From Roseicyclus amphidinii (GTDB lineage Bacteria > Pseudomonadota > Alphaproteobacteria > Rhodobacterales > Rhodobacteraceae), in contig NZ_JASJOE010000004.1 of the NCBI RefSeq assembly GCF_030163755.1, forward strand, positions 1 through 64,000: a DNA stretch of 64,000 nucleotides, written 5' to 3'. Positions 52,428 through 61,579 of the stretch are shown piece after piece. How positions within the stretch are numbered: position 1 is the stretch's first letter; every line of letters starts with the position of its first letter. The notes below the pieces were generated by a model. That model was not told the DNA's origin. It made no database searches and saw only the letters and a list, made by a program, of their open reading frames with translations. Made by a program: the position numbers and the translations under genes.

Positions 52428-53359
52428 GCGTGATCTACACCCGCGTTGCGCTGATCGGTCTGGGCCTGATCGCGGGGTCGATGGCGCATGCGATGCGCCG
52501 CGCGGGGCTTGCGGGCGAGATCGTGGGCACCGCGCGCTCGGCGGAAACGCGGGCCATCGCGCAGGAAATCGGCCTCTGCGACCGCATCACCGAGACGGCG
52601 GCCGAGGCGGTCGAGGGCGCGGACCTTGTCGTACTCTGCGTGCCGGTGGGCGCGATGGGCGCGGTCGCGGCCGAGATCGCGCCGCATCTGGCCCCGGGGG
52701 CGACGGTGACCGATGTAGGCTCGGTCAAGCGCGACGTGATCGAACAGGTCGGCCCGCATCTGCCCGACGGCGTGCATTTCATCCCCGGCCACCCGCTTGC
52801 GGGGACGGAACACAGCGGCCCGCGCTCGGGCTTCGCCGAGCTCTTCGACAACCGCTACACGCTGCTGACGCCCGTCGAGGGGACGGACCCCGCGGCCACG
52901 GCGCGGCTGCGCGCGCTCTGGGAGGGCTGCGGCGCGAATGTCGAGGAGATGGACGCCGATCACCATGACCTCGTGCTGGCGGTGACCAGCCACACGCCGC
53001 ACCTGATCGCCTACACGATGGTGGGCGTCGCCGACGACCTGCGGCGCGTGACCGACAGCGAGGTCATCAAGTATTCCGCCGCCGGTTTCCGCGATTTCAC
53101 GCGGATCGCGGCCTCGGACCCGACGATGTGGCGCGACGTGTTCCTGACCAACAAGGATGCGACGCTGGAAATCCTCGGGCGCTTCACAGAGGAGCTTTTC
53201 GCCCTGCAACGCGCGATCCGGCGCGGCGACGGCGACCACCTGCACGCCTATTTCACCCGCACCCGCGCGATCCGACGGGGGATCATCGAGGCGGGGCAGG
53301 ATACCGATGCCCCCAACTTCGGACGCACGCCGTCGAAGCGCGAGGTGCCCGGCGGGTGA
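52424..53359 (+). CDS. tyrC: Prephenate/arogenate dehydrogenase
   Basis: 311 residues. NAD-binding [15 protein letters not shown] near 9, [10 protein letters not shown], catalytic His in [15 protein letters not shown] near 125, and [13 protein letters not shown]. Converts prephenate or arogenate on the way to tyrosine. A longer frame reading back through hisC is a shadow. Its stop is overlapped by the GTG of the next gene. Confidence 0.92.
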   Translation: MSVIYTRVALIGLGLIAGSMAHAMRRAGLAGEIVGTARSAETRAIAQEIGLCDRITETAAEAVEGADLVVLCVPVGAMGAVAAEIAPHLAPGATVTDVGSVKRDVIEQVGPHLPDGVHFIPGHPLAGTEHSGPRSGFAELFDNRYTLLTPVEGTDPAATARLRALWEGCGANVEEMDADHHDLVLAVTSHTPHLIAYTMVGVADDLRRVTDSEVIKYSAAGFRDFTRIAASDPTMWRDVFLTNKDATLEILGRFTEELFALQRAIRRGDGDHLHAYFTRTRAIRRGIIEAGQDTDAPNFGRTPSKREVPGG

Positions 53360-54360
53360 GGCGCGGCGCGGCATATCCGGCCGCGGTTCTCGGGGCGGTG
53401 CTGGGGGCGGTGCTGGGTCTGGCGTCGCTCGCGTTGCCCGCGACGGCCGAGGCGCCGGACCGGTCTCTTCGTCCCGATCCAAGACCCGGCGGCGCGCCCG
53501 CCGCGGTGGCCGACCCCGGTGCCCCGGTTCGCGTGGTCGTCACGGCCACGGCACTTGCGCCCGGCGGCTCGCTCCGTCCTGTGCCACGGGGCGGCGGGGC
53601 AGCCGTGCAAGCCGCCACGTCGCCCGTGGCGCAGCCCCGGACACCAGCGCCAACGCCTGCGCCCGCCGCCGACATGCCGCAAGCGGTGGGTGCGTTGGTC
53701 TTTACCGGCGGCACGGGCACGCGGCTTGCGGTGGCGCAATCGTTGCGCCCCGGCCAGCGGCCAAGCGGGCTTGTGCAGGCCACGCGCGCCACGGCGGCGC
53801 GCAACATTCCCGCCCGCGTGGCCCAAAGCGGGCGGAGCGGGTCGCTCTGCGGTGTTGCCGGTCTCTTGGGCGAGGAGCTCGACCCGATCCCCGGCCGCAT
53901 CCGCGGCTGCGGCGTCGACGAGCCGGTGCGCCTGCGCGAGGTCGACGGCATCGCGTTGAGCACGCCCGCGACGGTGAACTGCACCACGGCGCGCGCGCTG
54001 CAAAGCTGGGTTCAGCGCAGTGTCGTGCCGACGGTGGGCCGGACGGGGGGCGGGGTGCGCTCGCTCAGGGTCGTGGCCTCCTACGCCTGCCGGACCCGCA
54101 ACAACCAGCCGGGCGCGCGCATCTCGGAGCATGGGCGCGGCAACGCGATCGACATCGCGGGGATCGGGCTGGCCGATGGCAGCGAACTGACGGTTCTGGG
54201 CGGCTGGCGCGACCGGCGCGCCGGGCCGATCCTGCAGCAGCTGCACCGCGGGGCCTGCGGACCTTTCGGCACGGTGCTGGGGCCGAACTCGGACCGGTTC
54301 CACCAGGACCATTTCCACTTCGACACGGCGTCCTACCGCTCCGGCCCCTACTGCCGTTAA
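53356..54360 (+). CDS. Extensin-like C-terminal domain protein
   Basis: 334 residues from GTG 53356 (GTGA overlap with tyrC). Signal/anchor at 5-30 (YPAAVLGAVLGAVLGLASLALPATA), a Pro/Ala/Gly-rich linker to about 150, then the extensin-like (pfam06904) domain: CRTRNNQPGARISEHGRGNAIDIAG and FHQDHFHFD, with paired Cys. The SEHxxGxAIDI / DHxHFD pattern is that of zinc D,D-peptidase-like folds, so a cell-wall peptidase role is plausible. Converges on the DUF2125 gene with overlapping stops. Confidence 0.82.
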   Translation: MRRGAAYPAAVLGAVLGAVLGLASLALPATAEAPDRSLRPDPRPGGAPAAVADPGAPVRVVVTATALAPGGSLRPVPRGGGAAVQAATSPVAQPRTPAPTPAPAADMPQAVGALVFTGGTGTRLAVAQSLRPGQRPSGLVQATRATAARNIPARVAQSGRSGSLCGVAGLLGEELDPIPGRIRGCGVDEPVRLREVDGIALSTPATVNCTTARALQSWVQRSVVPTVGRTGGGVRSLRVVASYACRTRNNQPGARISEHGRGNAIDIAGIGLADGSELTVLGGWRDRRAGPILQQLHRGACGPFGTVLGPNSDRFHQDHFHFDTASYRSGPYCR

Positions 54361-55358
54361 CGAAGCCTGAACCGTGGCCCTTCGCCCACCGGAAGCGGGC
54401 CGAGGAAGACGAAGCCCTCGTTGAAGCGCAGCGTGACGTCGAGGTCTTCGCGCCGCCCGGAGAGACCCGCGAGGAACCCCAGCGCCCCCTCGGCGGTTCG
54501 GCGCGCGCCCTCGGTGATCAGGCCCGCGCGCTCGGCCATGGCCAGCATCTCGGGCCAGTTCTCGGCCCGGATGGCGATCTCTCCGGTGCCGCGTCCCTCG
54601 GCGTCCACGTCCAGCGCGCCCGACATGCGCAGCAGGAGGGTGCCCCATTCCGCGCGCGCCTCGGCCAGGTCGATCCGCAGGGGCTGGGGGCGGGCCTCCT
54701 CGATCGCCGAGAGGTCCCAGGGGCGGTCGAAGGTGACGGTGGACTGTGTCCGCACCACCGGGATCGCGCCGGGCAAGAGGCCCGCGGGGTCGAGCAGGCG
54801 GGCGATCTCTTCGGGCGGGGTGACCTCGGTCGCCTCGAAGAGAAGGGCATAGCCCGCCTCGGTGCCGTCCAGCCGGATCATGTCGAGATGGCCCGCCGCA
54901 AGCCCCGCCTGCCACCCGAGGCTGCTGTCGATGCGGATGCCTTCCATCCGGGTTTCGGAGGCGTCGAGGGCGAAATTCGCCGTCGGCCGCAGATCGAGCG
55001 CGGAGGTGAGCGTGGCGGCGGTGATCTCGAGCCGTTCGAAGGGCGAGGCGAGTGTCTGGGTCTCGGGCCAGACGGCTTCCACCCTTCCGGGGGCGAGCGC
55101 AGCCTGCCGGAGCGTCAGGCCCGGCGCGGACCAGACCAGCCCCGTGGCCGGATCGGCCAGCGACAGCGCGCCGAAGCCGGTCACGAACTCGGCGGGGAAG
55201 CCCGAGACCGACAGGTCTTCGCGGGTCACGACCCAGCCCTCGGCCTCGCGCGCATCAAGCCACGCGGAGACCGCGCGTTCCGTCACGATGGCCCAGCCGA
55301 ACCAGCCGACCGAGGCCAGCGCACAGGCAAGGGCGAGGCCCAGCAGCAGGCGTTTCAT
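54357..55358 (-). CDS. DUF2125 family envelope protein
   Basis: 333 residues. Start at ATG 55358 with an N-terminal membrane anchor or signal (RLLLGLALACALASVGWFGW). The rest is beta-rich with LSVSGFPAEFVTGFGALSLADP near 50-75, the signature of the alphaproteobacterial DUF2125 family, probably located in the periplasm. Function unknown. Divergent from chaC. Confidence 0.82.
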   Translation of the reverse strand: MKRLLLGLALACALASVGWFGWAIVTERAVSAWLDAREAEGWVVTREDLSVSGFPAEFVTGFGALSLADPATGLVWSAPGLTLRQAALAPGRVEAVWPETQTLASPFERLEITAATLTSALDLRPTANFALDASETRMEGIRIDSSLGWQAGLAAGHLDMIRLDGTEAGYALLFEATEVTPPEEIARLLDPAGLLPGAIPVVRTQSTVTFDRPWDLSAIEEARPQPLRIDLAEARAEWGTLLLRMSGALDVDAEGRGTGEIAIRAENWPEMLAMAERAGLITEGARRTAEGALGFLAGLSGRREDLDVTLRFNEGFVFLGPLPVGEGPRFRLR

Positions 55359-55440
55359 CGCGGCCTCCCCTATCGTTTCGGCGCGTGCCCCGCTATAGCC
55401 CGCCCCGCGGCGACTGACCATGCAGGAGGCGACGGGCGGC

Positions 55441-55977
55441 ATGAGTGATCTTTGGGTCTTCGGATACGGCTCCCTTCTGTGGAACCCCGGTTTCCCGGTG
55501 GCCGAGACGCGGGTGGCGCGGCTGCAGGACTGGCACCGCAGCTTCTGCATGTCCTCGATCCATCACCGCGGCACGCCCGAGCGGCCCGGCCTCGTGCTGG
55601 CGCTGGATCATGCGCCGGGGGCGGTCTGCCACGGGATCGCGTTCCGGGTGGAGGCGGGCCACGCCGAGGCGACGCTGGCCTATCTGCGCGAGCGGGAGCT
55701 GATCTCCTCGGCCTATCTCGAGACCCGGCAGGAGGTGACATTGGCCGAGGGTGGCGTTCTGGGCGATGTGCTGACCTATGTCATCGACCCCGGCCACGAG
55801 CAGTATTGCACCCTGACGCTCGAGGAGCAGGCGCAGATCATCGCCGGTGCCACGGGCGGGCGCGGGCCGAACGACGAATATCTCGAGAACACGGCGCGGC
55901 ACCTGCACGAGCTGGGCCTGCCGGATGCGGACCTCGACTGGCTCGTGACCCGCGTGCGCCAGGTGAAGGCGGGCTGA
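55441..55977 (+). CDS. chaC: Gamma-glutamylcyclotransferase, ChaC type (glutathione-specific)
   Basis: 178 residues from ATG 55441 (MSDLWVFGYGSLLWNPGF, the classic GYGSL substrate loop). Catalytic Glu in LAYLRERELISSAYLE near 85. DPGHEQYC and GPNDEYLENTARHL complete the family pattern. Cleaves glutathione to 5-oxoproline and Cys-Gly. An ATG seven codons earlier is in frame but adds an atypical MQEATGG. Confidence 0.92.
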   Translation: MSDLWVFGYGSLLWNPGFPVAETRVARLQDWHRSFCMSSIHHRGTPERPGLVLALDHAPGAVCHGIAFRVEAGHAEATLAYLRERELISSAYLETRQEVTLAEGGVLGDVLTYVIDPGHEQYCTLTLEEQAQIIAGATGGRGPNDEYLENTARHLHELGLPDADLDWLVTRVRQVKAG

Positions 55978-56059
55978 GGGCGCGAGGGCCAAAGCGCATT
56001 GGCTTTGCGCCGCACCGCCTGTAGGTTGCGGCCAGTAGAACAAGACCCCGGCGGGCCCC

Positions 56060-57298
56060 ATGGCGAGTAGAGCAGACAGCGGCGCACAGGCACCTTTCAT
56101 CACGCGACCGACGCAGCAGATCGTGCTGATGCTGATCATCTGTGCCGCCGTCGCGGCGGGGGGCGTGCTGATCTGGCCCTCGGTGCAGCCGGTCTTCCTG
56201 ACCTCGCCCTACCTGAACGGCACCATCGGGGTGGTGTTCATCGTCGGCGTGCTGGCCTGCTTCTTCCAGGTGTTCCAGCTGTTTTCCTCGATCGCATGGC
56301 TGGAGGAGCTGACCGGCGGCGGGGCGCAGGCCGGGACCGAAAGGCCCCCGCGCCTGTTGGCGGCGATGACGGGGATCGCGCGCGTGCGCGGCCGCGGCTT
56401 GCAGGTGACGGGGCCGGCGGCGCGCTCGATGCTCGACTCGGTCGGCGCGCGGATGGAGGAAAGCCGCGACATCACGCGGTATATCGCCAACCTGCTGATC
56501 TTCCTCGGGCTTCTGGGCACGTTCTTTGGCCTTGCCACCACCGTTCCCGCGGTCGTCGACACGATCCGCTCGCTTCAGCCCACCGAGGGCGAAGAGGGGA
56601 TGGCTGTCTTCGGGCGGCTGATGGACGGGCTCGAGTCGCAGCTGGGCGGCATGGGCACGGCCTTTGCCTCGTCGCTGCTGGGGCTGGCGGGCTCGCTGGT
56701 CGTGGGCCTGCTGGAGCTTTACGCGGGCCACGGGCAGAACCGGTTCTACCGCGAGCTCGAGGAATGGCTGGCCTCGATCACGCGGGTCAGCTTCGCCGGT
56801 GGCGAGGGGGAGGGCGGGGGCCTCGACAAATCCACCATCGCAACCGTGCTCGACCACATGGTCGACCAGGTCGAGACGCTGCAATCGCTCTTCGCGCAAT
56901 CCGAGGCGCGCCGCGCCGAGACCGAGGCGCGGATCGTCCAGCTTGCCGGCGCGGTCGAAGGGCTGACCGAGCGGCTGGGCCCCGAGCCTGTTGCCGCGAC
57001 GCTACGCCTTGCCGCGGCGCAGGAGCGGTTGTCGGAGGTGCTGGAACAGGGCGCGGCGGGCACCGGCGACGAGGAAAGCCGGATGCGCCTGCGGTCGATC
57101 GACGTGCAGTTGCTGAAGATCTACGAGGATCTCGGCGCGTCGCGCGATGCCGAGTTGCAGCCGCTGCGCGCCGACATCGGCGAGCTGACGCAGGCGCTGC
57201 GCGACCTGGTGACGGCGGCCCGCGCCCCGGTGCGCCAGCCGCGTGCGGCGCAGCCAGCCCAGCCGCCCCAGCCGCCCGCCGCAACCGGCGGGGAGTGA
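56060..57298 (+). CDS. MotA/TolQ/ExbB-family proton-channel protein
   Basis: 412 residues. Four hydrophobic segments (about 19-40, 53-77, 140-160, 197-220). The MotA/TolQ core is in the second pair (NLLIFLGLLGTFFGLATTVPAVV and GMGTAFASSLLGLAGSLVVG), and a cytoplasmic coiled tail runs after about 260 (SEARRAETEARIVQLAGAVEGL), ending in a Pro/Ala/Gln stretch. No flagellar or Tol genes surround it. With the next gene it forms an ion-driven two-subunit motor of unknown job; the A/B layout recalls ZorA/ZorB, but no Zorya effector genes are present. Confidence 0.82.
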   Translation: MASRADSGAQAPFITRPTQQIVLMLIICAAVAAGGVLIWPSVQPVFLTSPYLNGTIGVVFIVGVLACFFQVFQLFSSIAWLEELTGGGAQAGTERPPRLLAAMTGIARVRGRGLQVTGPAARSMLDSVGARMEESRDITRYIANLLIFLGLLGTFFGLATTVPAVVDTIRSLQPTEGEEGMAVFGRLMDGLESQLGGMGTAFASSLLGLAGSLVVGLLELYAGHGQNRFYRELEEWLASITRVSFAGGEGEGGGLDKSTIATVLDHMVDQVETLQSLFAQSEARRAETEARIVQLAGAVEGLTERLGPEPVAATLRLAAAQERLSEVLEQGAAGTGDEESRMRLRSIDVQLLKIYEDLGASRDAELQPLRADIGELTQALRDLVTAARAPVRQPRAAQPAQPPQPPAATGGE

Positions 57299-57304
57299 CG
57301 CGCG

Positions 57305-59326
57305 ATGGCCTTTCAGCGCCGCGCCGGAAACCGCTTTTCGGGCTCGATCTGGCCGGGATTCGTGGACGCGATCACCTCGCTTCTGATGGTGATGATCTTC
57401 GTTCTGTCGATCTTCATGATCGTGCAATTCGTCCTGTCCGAAGAGATCACCAGCCAGGACGACGAGCTGAACACGCTGAACGCCCGGCTGAACGCGCTGT
57501 CCGAGGCGCTGGGCCTGGAAGAGACGCGGGCGGCGCAGCTGGAAAGCCGGGTGGCGACCCTGTCGGGGTCGTTGCAGGCGGCTGAGGATGAAATCGCCGC
57601 GCAATCGGCGCTGATTTCCTCGCTGACCGCGGAAACCGGCGCGCAGGCCGCGCGGATCGCCGATTTCGAGGCGCAGGTCGCCTCGCTCATCGCGGCCAAC
57701 ACCGCGCTGGAAGCCGAGCGCGACGAGACCGCGGCGGAGCTGGCCGAAAGCCTGAGCGCCGCCGAGGCGCTGGAGCTGGCGCTGGCCTCGGCCCGGTCCG
57801 AGGTCGACGCCGCCGCCGAGGAGGCGCGCCTTGCCGCCGCACGTCGCGCGGCGCTGGAGGCGCTGATCGCCGACCTAGAGGCGGAGGTGGAGACCCGCGA
57901 GCAATCGCTGGCCGAGGCGGTCGCGGCCCTTGCCGCGGCGCAGGCGGATGCCGATGCGCAGGCCGCCGATATCGCGGCCCTGCAGACGGAGCTGTCCGAG
58001 GAAGAGGCCGCGCGCCTTGCCGAAGCCGCCGCGGCTGAGCTGTTGCGCGCGCGGCTGCAGGATGCCGATGCCGAGCTGACGGCGATGACCCTCGCGCTGG
58101 AGGAACAGCGCCGGAGGGCCGAGGAGACGCTGACGCTTCTGGCAGCTGCGCAGGCGGCGGAGGAGGACCTGGCCGCGCGGCTGGCGGCGGCCTTGGCACA
58201 GACCGAGGGGCGTGCGGAGCTGTCCGAGCAGCTTGCCGCCGCCGAGGCCGAGGCTGCGCGGCTGGAGGCGGAACTGGCCGAGGATGCCGTGGCGCTGACG
58301 GAAACCGAGGAGGCGCTGGCCCTGGCGCTGGCCCGGATCGAGAGCGCCGAGGCGAGCGCGGCGGCACGGCTGGCGGAGCTGCAGGCACGCATCGCCGCGC
58401 TGGAGGAGGAGGCCGCGGCGCAGGCCGAAACGGCGGCCAGCCGCGGCACGGAGGTGTCGACGCTGGAAGATCAACTGGCCGCGGCCCTTTCGGCGCGGCT
58501 GGCCGCCGAGGCGGCGCGCGAGGCCGCACTGAGCGAAGCCGAACAGCGCGCGGCGCTTCTGGCGCAGGCCAATGCCGAGCTGACCGCGGCCGAGGCGGCG
58601 GGCGCCGAAAGCCAGCGGCAGGTGGCGCTTCTGAACGAGCAGGTCGCGGCGCTGCGTCAGCAACTGGGCGCGCTGCAGGGGTTGCTCGACGCCTCGGCGG
58701 ACCGCGACGCCGAGGCCGAGGTGCAGATCGCGCTTCTGGGCGCGCAGCTGAACGCGGCGCTGGCGCAGGTGGCCGCCGAACAGCGGCAGCTGGCCGAGGA
58801 ACAGACCCGCGTGGCCCAGCTGGAGGCGGCCGAGGCCGCGCGGCTGGCCGCCGAGGCGGAAGAGCTGGAGCGCTACCGCTCGGAGTTCTTCGGGCGGCTG
58901 CGCGAGTTGCTCGAGGGGCGCGAGGGCGTGCGGATCGACGGCGACCGCTTCGTGTTTTCCTCGGAAGTTCTGTTCGAGGTCGGCTCGGCCGATCTTGCGC
59001 CCGAGGGCTTGAGCCAGATCGCCAGCGTGGCCGAATTGCTGGCCGAGATCGCGGGCGACATCCCCGAGGGGATCGACTGGATTGTGCGCGTGGACGGCCA
59101 CACCGACGACCAGCAGATCCGGCCCGGTGCCGAGTTCTCGTCGAACTGGGATCTGAGCCAGGCCCGCGCGCTGTCGGTGGTGCTTTACATGGCCGAAGAG
59201 CTGGGCTTTCCGCCCGACCGGCTGGCGGCCACGGGTTTCGGCGAGTTCAGCCCGATCGCGTCGAACGAGACGGCGGAGGGCCGGGCGCAGAACCGCCGGA
59301 TCGAGTTGAAGCTGACGGAACGCTAG
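57305..59326 (+). CDS. MotB/OmpA-type protein with very long coiled coil
   Basis: 673 residues. One membrane segment (about 20-46) with the MotB-like Asp at its start (PGFVDAITSLLMVMIFVL), then about 480 residues of nearly unbroken Ala/Glu/Leu/Arg heptad text (50-535), and a C-terminal OmpA peptidoglycan-binding domain (VLFEVGSADL, VDGHTDDQQI, NWDLSQARA, NRRIELKL). It starts 6 bases after the channel gene. MotB normally has only a short linker. As one helix the coil would span about 70 nm, far more than a periplasm, so it must fold back on itself or be bundled. Confidence 0.85.
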   Translation: MAFQRRAGNRFSGSIWPGFVDAITSLLMVMIFVLSIFMIVQFVLSEEITSQDDELNTLNARLNALSEALGLEETRAAQLESRVATLSGSLQAAEDEIAAQSALISSLTAETGAQAARIADFEAQVASLIAANTALEAERDETAAELAESLSAAEALELALASARSEVDAAAEEARLAAARRAALEALIADLEAEVETREQSLAEAVAALAAAQADADAQAADIAALQTELSEEEAARLAEAAAAELLRARLQDADAELTAMTLALEEQRRRAEETLTLLAAAQAAEEDLAARLAAALAQTEGRAELSEQLAAAEAEAARLEAELAEDAVALTETEEALALALARIESAEASAAARLAELQARIAALEEEAAAQAETAASRGTEVSTLEDQLAAALSARLAAEAAREAALSEAEQRAALLAQANAELTAAEAAGAESQRQVALLNEQVAALRQQLGALQGLLDASADRDAEAEVQIALLGAQLNAALAQVAAEQRQLAEEQTRVAQLEAAEAARLAAEAEELERYRSEFFGRLRELLEGREGVRIDGDRFVFSSEVLFEVGSADLAPEGLSQIASVAELLAEIAGDIPEGIDWIVRVDGHTDDQQIRPGAEFSSNWDLSQARALSVVLYMAEELGFPPDRLAATGFGEFSPIASNETAEGRAQNRRIELKLTER

Positions 59327-59447
59327 GGCGGGCCTGCCCGGACCCGCGGCGGGGCTGTCAGATGGAACGCAGCCGTTCCCGATGCGCCGCGGGGCCGTGA
59401 CCTGCGCAAATCTTGCCATCGCCGCAACCCCGCCCCATAGCGGGGGC

Positions 59448-60656
59448 ATGATCCGCCGTCCGACCGGTCCCTTCGCCTTCATCCTCGCCACGCTGGTGAT
59501 CGACGCCATCGGGATCGGCATCGTCTTTCCGATCATGCCCGGGCTGATGGAGCGCGTCGGGGCGGTCGGTGCGGGGCAGGGCGCGTTCTGGGGCGGCATC
59601 CTTCTGGCGTCCTACGCGGCGGCGCAATTCGTCTTTGCGCCCATCGTCGGCTCGCTTTCGGATGCCTGGGGGCGGCGGCCGGTGCTGCTTGTGGCGCTGG
59701 CCTTCCTCGCGCTCGATTACGTCATCATGGCGCTGGCCGATGACTTCTGGCTGCTGCTGCTGGGCCGCACGCTCGCGGGGCTGGCCGGGGCGACCTACAT
59801 CACCGCGACGGCCTATGTCTCGGACATCACCCCGCCCGAGGGGCGGGCGGCGCGGTTCGGGCTGATCGGGGCGGCCTTCGGGATCGGCTTCGTGCTGGGC
59901 CCCGCGCTGGGTGGCGTGGCGGCGACATGGCATGTCTCGGCCCCCTTCTGGCTGGCGGCGGGGCTTGCGGCGCTCAACCTCGCCTTCGGCGTCTTCATCC
60001 TGCCCGAGTCGCTGCCGCGCGCGCGTCGCCGTCCCTTCGGCGCGCGGGAGTTGAACCCGTTTGGCACCATCTTCCGCGCCTTCCGCATCCCCGGCCTTGC
60101 CATCCCGCTGACCTGCCTTGCGCTCTTCGAGTTCGCCAACATGGTCTATGTCACCCTCTGGAGCTTCTGGGGCCGCGAGGTCTTCGGCTGGTCGACGCTG
60201 GTGATCGGCCTGTCGCTCTCGGCCTATGGCCTGTTGGCTGCGCTGACGCAGGTCTTCGTGATGCCGCGGGCCATCGCGCGGCTGGGCGAACGGCGGCTGA
60301 TGCTGGCGGGGCTCTTGCTGTCGGTCGTGGCTTTCACCGGGTTCAGCCTGGGCACAGCGCTCTGGGCCGTGGTGATCTTCCTGCCGCTCTCGGCGCTGAC
60401 CGATCTCGTCCCGCCGACCCTGACGGCGATGGCCGCCAACAGCGTGGACGAAGACCGGCAGGGCATGGTGCAGGGGGTGATCGCGGCGCTGGCCTCCTTG
60501 GCGGCCGTGCTGGCACCGCTGGTCTTCACGCCGGTCTTCAGCGTCTTCGTGGACGGGAGCGCGCCGCTCTATTGGCCCGGCGCCCCCTTTGCGCTGTCGG
60601 CGCTGATCGTTGCGGCGCTCTTGCCGTTGGCATGGCGGCAGGGCCGGGGGCGCTGA
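59448..60656 (+). CDS. MFS transporter, TetA-like
   Basis: 402 residues, twelve membrane segments. DAIGIGIVFPIMPGL near 18, the loop motif GSLSDAWGRRPVLL near 67, LAGLAGATYITATAYVSDITPPEGRAARFG near 110, and GPALGGVAA. These fit the DHA1/TetA(class) exporters. A resistance role cannot be inferred, as such proteins are common core exporters. Start at ATG 59448; the longer frame has no hydrophobic or family match. Confidence 0.88.
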   Translation: MIRRPTGPFAFILATLVIDAIGIGIVFPIMPGLMERVGAVGAGQGAFWGGILLASYAAAQFVFAPIVGSLSDAWGRRPVLLVALAFLALDYVIMALADDFWLLLLGRTLAGLAGATYITATAYVSDITPPEGRAARFGLIGAAFGIGFVLGPALGGVAATWHVSAPFWLAAGLAALNLAFGVFILPESLPRARRRPFGARELNPFGTIFRAFRIPGLAIPLTCLALFEFANMVYVTLWSFWGREVFGWSTLVIGLSLSAYGLLAALTQVFVMPRAIARLGERRLMLAGLLLSVVAFTGFSLGTALWAVVIFLPLSALTDLVPPTLTAMAANSVDEDRQGMVQGVIAALASLAAVLAPLVFTPVFSVFVDGSAPLYWPGAPFALSALIVAALLPLAWRQGRGR

Positions 60657-60792
60657 GGAGGCGCGCGAGGGGCAATTCCTGTTGCAATGCTGGCCTCTCC
60701 ATCGGAGGCTTGGCGCAGGACCGCGCCAAGGGGCCGCGGACCCTTGATCGGTGTCGGGGCCGCAGGCCCCCAGTGCAGGAAGGACTTTCGCC

Positions 60793-61557
60793 ATGCCGTC
60801 ACGCCGCCTTTTCGGTGTTCTCTGTGGTCTCCTGGCGCTGCTGCCCGTGCAGCTTGCGGCGCAGGACATGGACGGAATCCGCGCCGAACACGCCAATTCC
60901 TCCAACCGGGCCTTTGCCGTGTCCTCGCCCGTCCGGACCGGGCCGACCGCGCTCGCCTTCCAGGTGGCGGATGGGCAATGCGCGGGCAACCGCAGCTACA
61001 ATGATTGCGCCAACGGGCGGGAACGCTCCGAGATCGTGGATCGCGCGCCGGTCTCGACCGACACAGAACAGTGGTATGCCTTCTCGGTCTTCATCCCTTC
61101 GAGCACGCGGCCCATCGACCCGGCCAACACGATCCTCGCCCAGTGGCAGGACACGCGCGGCTCGGGCGAGATTACGCTGGGATTTGCCCTTTACCGCGAG
61201 GGGCTGGAGTTGACGCAGGACGATCCGCGCACCCGGCAGACCGACGACATGAACCCGCCAAGACCCATGGTTATGGAGATCGTCGTGCCGCCCTCGCGGC
61301 TCTATGACCAGTGGCAGGACATCCGGGTGCAGGCGGTCTGGTCGGCGGGGCCTGCGGGGCTGATCAATGTCTGGATCAACGACAGGCTGGTCCATAGCCA
61401 CCGCGGCCCGAACCTGAACCGCGACGTCGCGCCCAGTTTCAAGTTCGGCGTCTACCGTTCGGGGCTGGGCCGGATCGGCCGGCCGGTGCCCACGCAGTTG
61501 GTGGTCTTCGACCATATCCGCCGCGGTGCCACCGAGGCGGATGTCCTGATCCGATGA
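60793..61557 (+). CDS. Secreted polysaccharide-lyase-like (heparin lyase I fold) protein
   Basis: 254 residues. Signal peptide 1-23 (RRLFGVLCGLLALLPVQLAAQ). The mature part is a concanavalin-like jelly roll of the heparin lyase/PL20 type: RERSEIVDR, EQWYAFSVFIP, ILAQWQDTRGSG, and IRVQAVWSAGPAGLINVWINDRLVHSHRGPN. One disulphide likely (CAGNRSYNDC). Probably degrades an acidic polysaccharide outside the cytoplasm. Stand-alone gene preceded by a CTTGGCGC/GCGCCAAG hairpin (60,709-60,730). Substrate unknown. Confidence 0.78.
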   Translation: MPSRRLFGVLCGLLALLPVQLAAQDMDGIRAEHANSSNRAFAVSSPVRTGPTALAFQVADGQCAGNRSYNDCANGRERSEIVDRAPVSTDTEQWYAFSVFIPSSTRPIDPANTILAQWQDTRGSGEITLGFALYREGLELTQDDPRTRQTDDMNPPRPMVMEIVVPPSRLYDQWQDIRVQAVWSAGPAGLINVWINDRLVHSHRGPNLNRDVAPSFKFGVYRSGLGRIGRPVPTQLVVFDHIRRGATEADVLIR

Positions 61558-61579
61558 GGTCTGCGCGCGGCCCGCGCGA

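Noticed and set aside
56060-59326. Zorya anti-phage system
   Set aside because: Only a ZorA/ZorB-like pair; no ZorC/ZorD/ZorE-type genes, and the long coil is in the B rather than the A subunit.
59448-60656. Tetracycline resistance determinant
   Set aside because: TetA-like MFS exporters are common core genes; no repressor or mobile context.
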